NCBI RefSeq assembly: GCF_964204645.1
Contig: NC_134028.1
Coordinates: 6,799,001-6,863,000, forward strand
Source: Tubulanus polymorphus
Taxonomy: Eukaryota > Nemertea > Palaeonemertea > Tubulaniformes > Tubulanidae
Direction: 5' to 3'
DNA: 64,000 nt
Shown here: one piece after another, positions 62,501 through 64,000 of the stretch
How the letters are laid out: each line of letters starts with the position of its first letter
How positions within the stretch are numbered: position 1 is the stretch's first letter
The notes under the pieces: model-generated
Databases searched by the model: none
Told to the model about the DNA's origin: nothing
The model's input: only the letters and a program-made list of their open reading frames with translations
Translations under genes and position numbers: made by a program

Positions 62501-63656
62501 TACACGACGACCGGGAATTATCAACCAGTTACCGATTGCAGTCCCATGTTTGCGTTGGATTGTGAAATGGTACGAAACCATGTCTTCTTTTGATATCGTG
62601 TTAAAACAAACTTACAGTCAAAACCAGCTTAATCCGGATCGGCTTACCGTCATCTGGATTTTGGTCTAATTGCAATCCATTTGTACATGGATATACAAGA
62701 AAATGACTTAATCCGGATTTCCCATAAACTGGATTAATTTTGCCAAATGATCCGAATTAAGGGGATTCTACTGTATAGATATATGATGCATCAGCTCTCG
62801 AATTCGAAAATGTTTCAAAATCGGTTTTTGTAGGTGATGACTACTGCAAAAACGAATGAACTAGCGCGAGTGTCCCTCATCTCAGAGGACGGAATTTGCA
62901 TTTACGACAGTTTAGTCAAACCATACAACAAGGTTATTAATTATCTTACAAAGTAAGTCATCTGGAAGCATTCGAAAAGCATGGCGTGTGGGTATGCAGA
63001 GCTCAATTTAAATTATCTATTTATTTTATTATTGTTTTTACTTTATTTCCTGCGTAAATTAAAAGAGTATAATCAAGTACATCATGTTTATAAAATTGAA
63101 TATGATAATATGATCATTATAATTGATAAAATGTTATGATATATCAGTGGGACAACATAAAGAAGCAAGGCTTGTGACGTATGCTGACCAAAAAAATATA
63201 TATATTTACAGGTATAGTGGTATTACGAAGAAAATGATGGATCCAGTACAAACTCGTTTAAGAGATGCACAACGAACCATACAGAAATTGTTACCACCAG
63301 ACGCGATATTGGTAGGACAATCTATGGCCAATGATCTGAAAGCTTTAAAGGTAAAGTGTTTCGTTTAATATCTTAGTGCGGAAAAACTAGCACATCGTAG
63401 TAGAATTATTATTAGACTATTTAAAACTGAAAAATTAAGGCTAACAAAAAATTTATTCCCATACAAATTGAAAATAGATGAAAAGTTTGCCAATTAGCAG
63501 TTTTTCCTATATCACGAGTTATGTGACAAGATGTCGATATCGTTGTATTTTGTAGATGTATCATCCGTATGTCATTGATACGAGCGTTATCTATAACCAA
63601 AGCGGTCAACGAACTAGAAAAACTGGCCTTGCTCGCCTCACTCAAATTTTCTTTGG
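59501..63656 (+). CDS. DEDDh RNA exonuclease, REXO5-like, 5' part of gene
   Basis: 3'-5' RNA exonuclease family (REXO5/NEF-sp, RNA end trimming in nucleus or nucleolus). Ten exons in phase: 59501-59653, 59777-59887, 60092-60219, 60367-60496, 60674-60782, 61369-61617, 62469-62569, 62834-62952, 63212-63350, 63556-63656; the last ends in phase 2, so the gene runs off the window. A basic N-terminus (KKRKIEAF) is followed by SHVGFLVIDGVSIKDF, typical of REXO proteins. Exo motif I is FALDCEM (Asp324, Glu326); exo II is LVGQSMANDLKAL (Asp408); YSGITKKMMDP and MYHPYVIDTS are family signatures. Exo III (His, Asp) lies beyond the edge. The start ATG is the one giving MAEDKRD; in-frame ATGs lie 10 and 75 bases upstream. 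REXO1 is the main alternative. Confidence 0.82.
60862..61142. mobile_element. MITE with CAGGATGGCCACT ends in the exonuclease gene
   Basis: The ends CAGGATGACCACTTATG and AAAGTGGCCATCCTG form inverted repeats; the interior is rich in CAGGGAA motifs. Same type as 30531-30762. The left TA is not preserved. Confidence 0.55.
62615..62773. mobile_element. TA-flanked MITE in the exonuclease gene
   Basis: TA at 62613-62614 and 62774-62775, with ends CAGTCAAAACCAGCTTAATC and, reversed, CAGTAGAATCCCCTTAATTC. Internal repeats of TTAATCCGGAT. Pogo/Tc1-like, 159 bases, in the intron between exo motif I and the next exon. Confidence 0.7.
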
Positions 63657-64000
63657 GTAAGTTTTGGAAAATCTTCATTTCTAGGTTTTGTCTTATTGTC
63701 CATGGTTCAGAGCAGTCGTTGAAAGCGTTTGAACTTAGGAGGGCTGGTGAAGGTGTTAGAATTGAGATGCATCGGCGAATTTTCAGAACTCTCAACCCAT
63801 TTACTGTTTCGAATTAGTGCGATGGGATCATTCATTTATTACGTACGCACAAAATTTGAATTTTTCAACCCCCCTCCCCCCATGTACACAAAAGCGGTCA
63901 TTTTTTCATATACATTAAGCATTACAGTACACAATGGCACTTACCCCTCCCCTAATGCGTGCGTAATAAATGAATGACCCCGATTCAGTTCTGGTGAATT

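Overview
The window is animal nuclear DNA: AT-rich, dense in short repeats, with intron-split genes using GT-AG splice sites and no bacterial features. I rebuilt the genes by joining exons whose reading phases fit and whose products match known families. The globins resemble intracellular globins of molluscs, annelids and related animals, so a marine spiralian is the best guess. The species cannot be told from the sequence. I saw no tRNA, rRNA or CRISPR array.

Layout. About 2.3-4.7 kb (+): the 3' half of an ethanolamine-phosphate cytidylyltransferase gene (PCYT2). 4.7-10.2 kb: no gene, several small transposon-like elements. 10.2-26.7 kb: a head-to-tail duplication of a roughly 8 kb unit, each copy built as globin A then globin B. 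Both A genes look intact (139 codons each). B is intact in copy 2 (179 codons) and a deleted pseudogene in copy 1. 27.9-42.4 kb (-): a complete CCAR1 gene, 19 coding exons, 1158 codons. 44.0-56.4 kb (+): a furin/kexin-like gene, 12 exons deep, with two alternative last exons. 59.5 kb to the right edge (+): the 5' part of a REXO5-like DEDDh exonuclease gene.

The most unusual locus is the furin-like gene. Its product keeps the subtilisin-like and P-domain framework, but three of four active-site positions are replaced (His by Thr, oxyanion Asn by Lys, Ser by Gly). It has no prodomain, yet an Arg-Ser-Lys-Arg site sits just after the signal peptide. It can end in either of two duplicated exons, each giving a transmembrane helix and a different cytoplasmic tail. 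I read it as a membrane-anchored pseudo-convertase, perhaps a receptor or scaffold; that role is inference.

The second interest is the globin cluster: a recent two-gene tandem duplication, a promoter with a CRE palindrome kept in both copies, a start codon alone on its coding exon, Gln predicted at the distal haem position, and a myristoylation-type N-terminus on globin B. The remaining genes are ordinary housekeeping genes with no evident functional link. Introns and spacers carry many non-autonomous elements, including three piggyBac-like copies inside CCAR1 introns.
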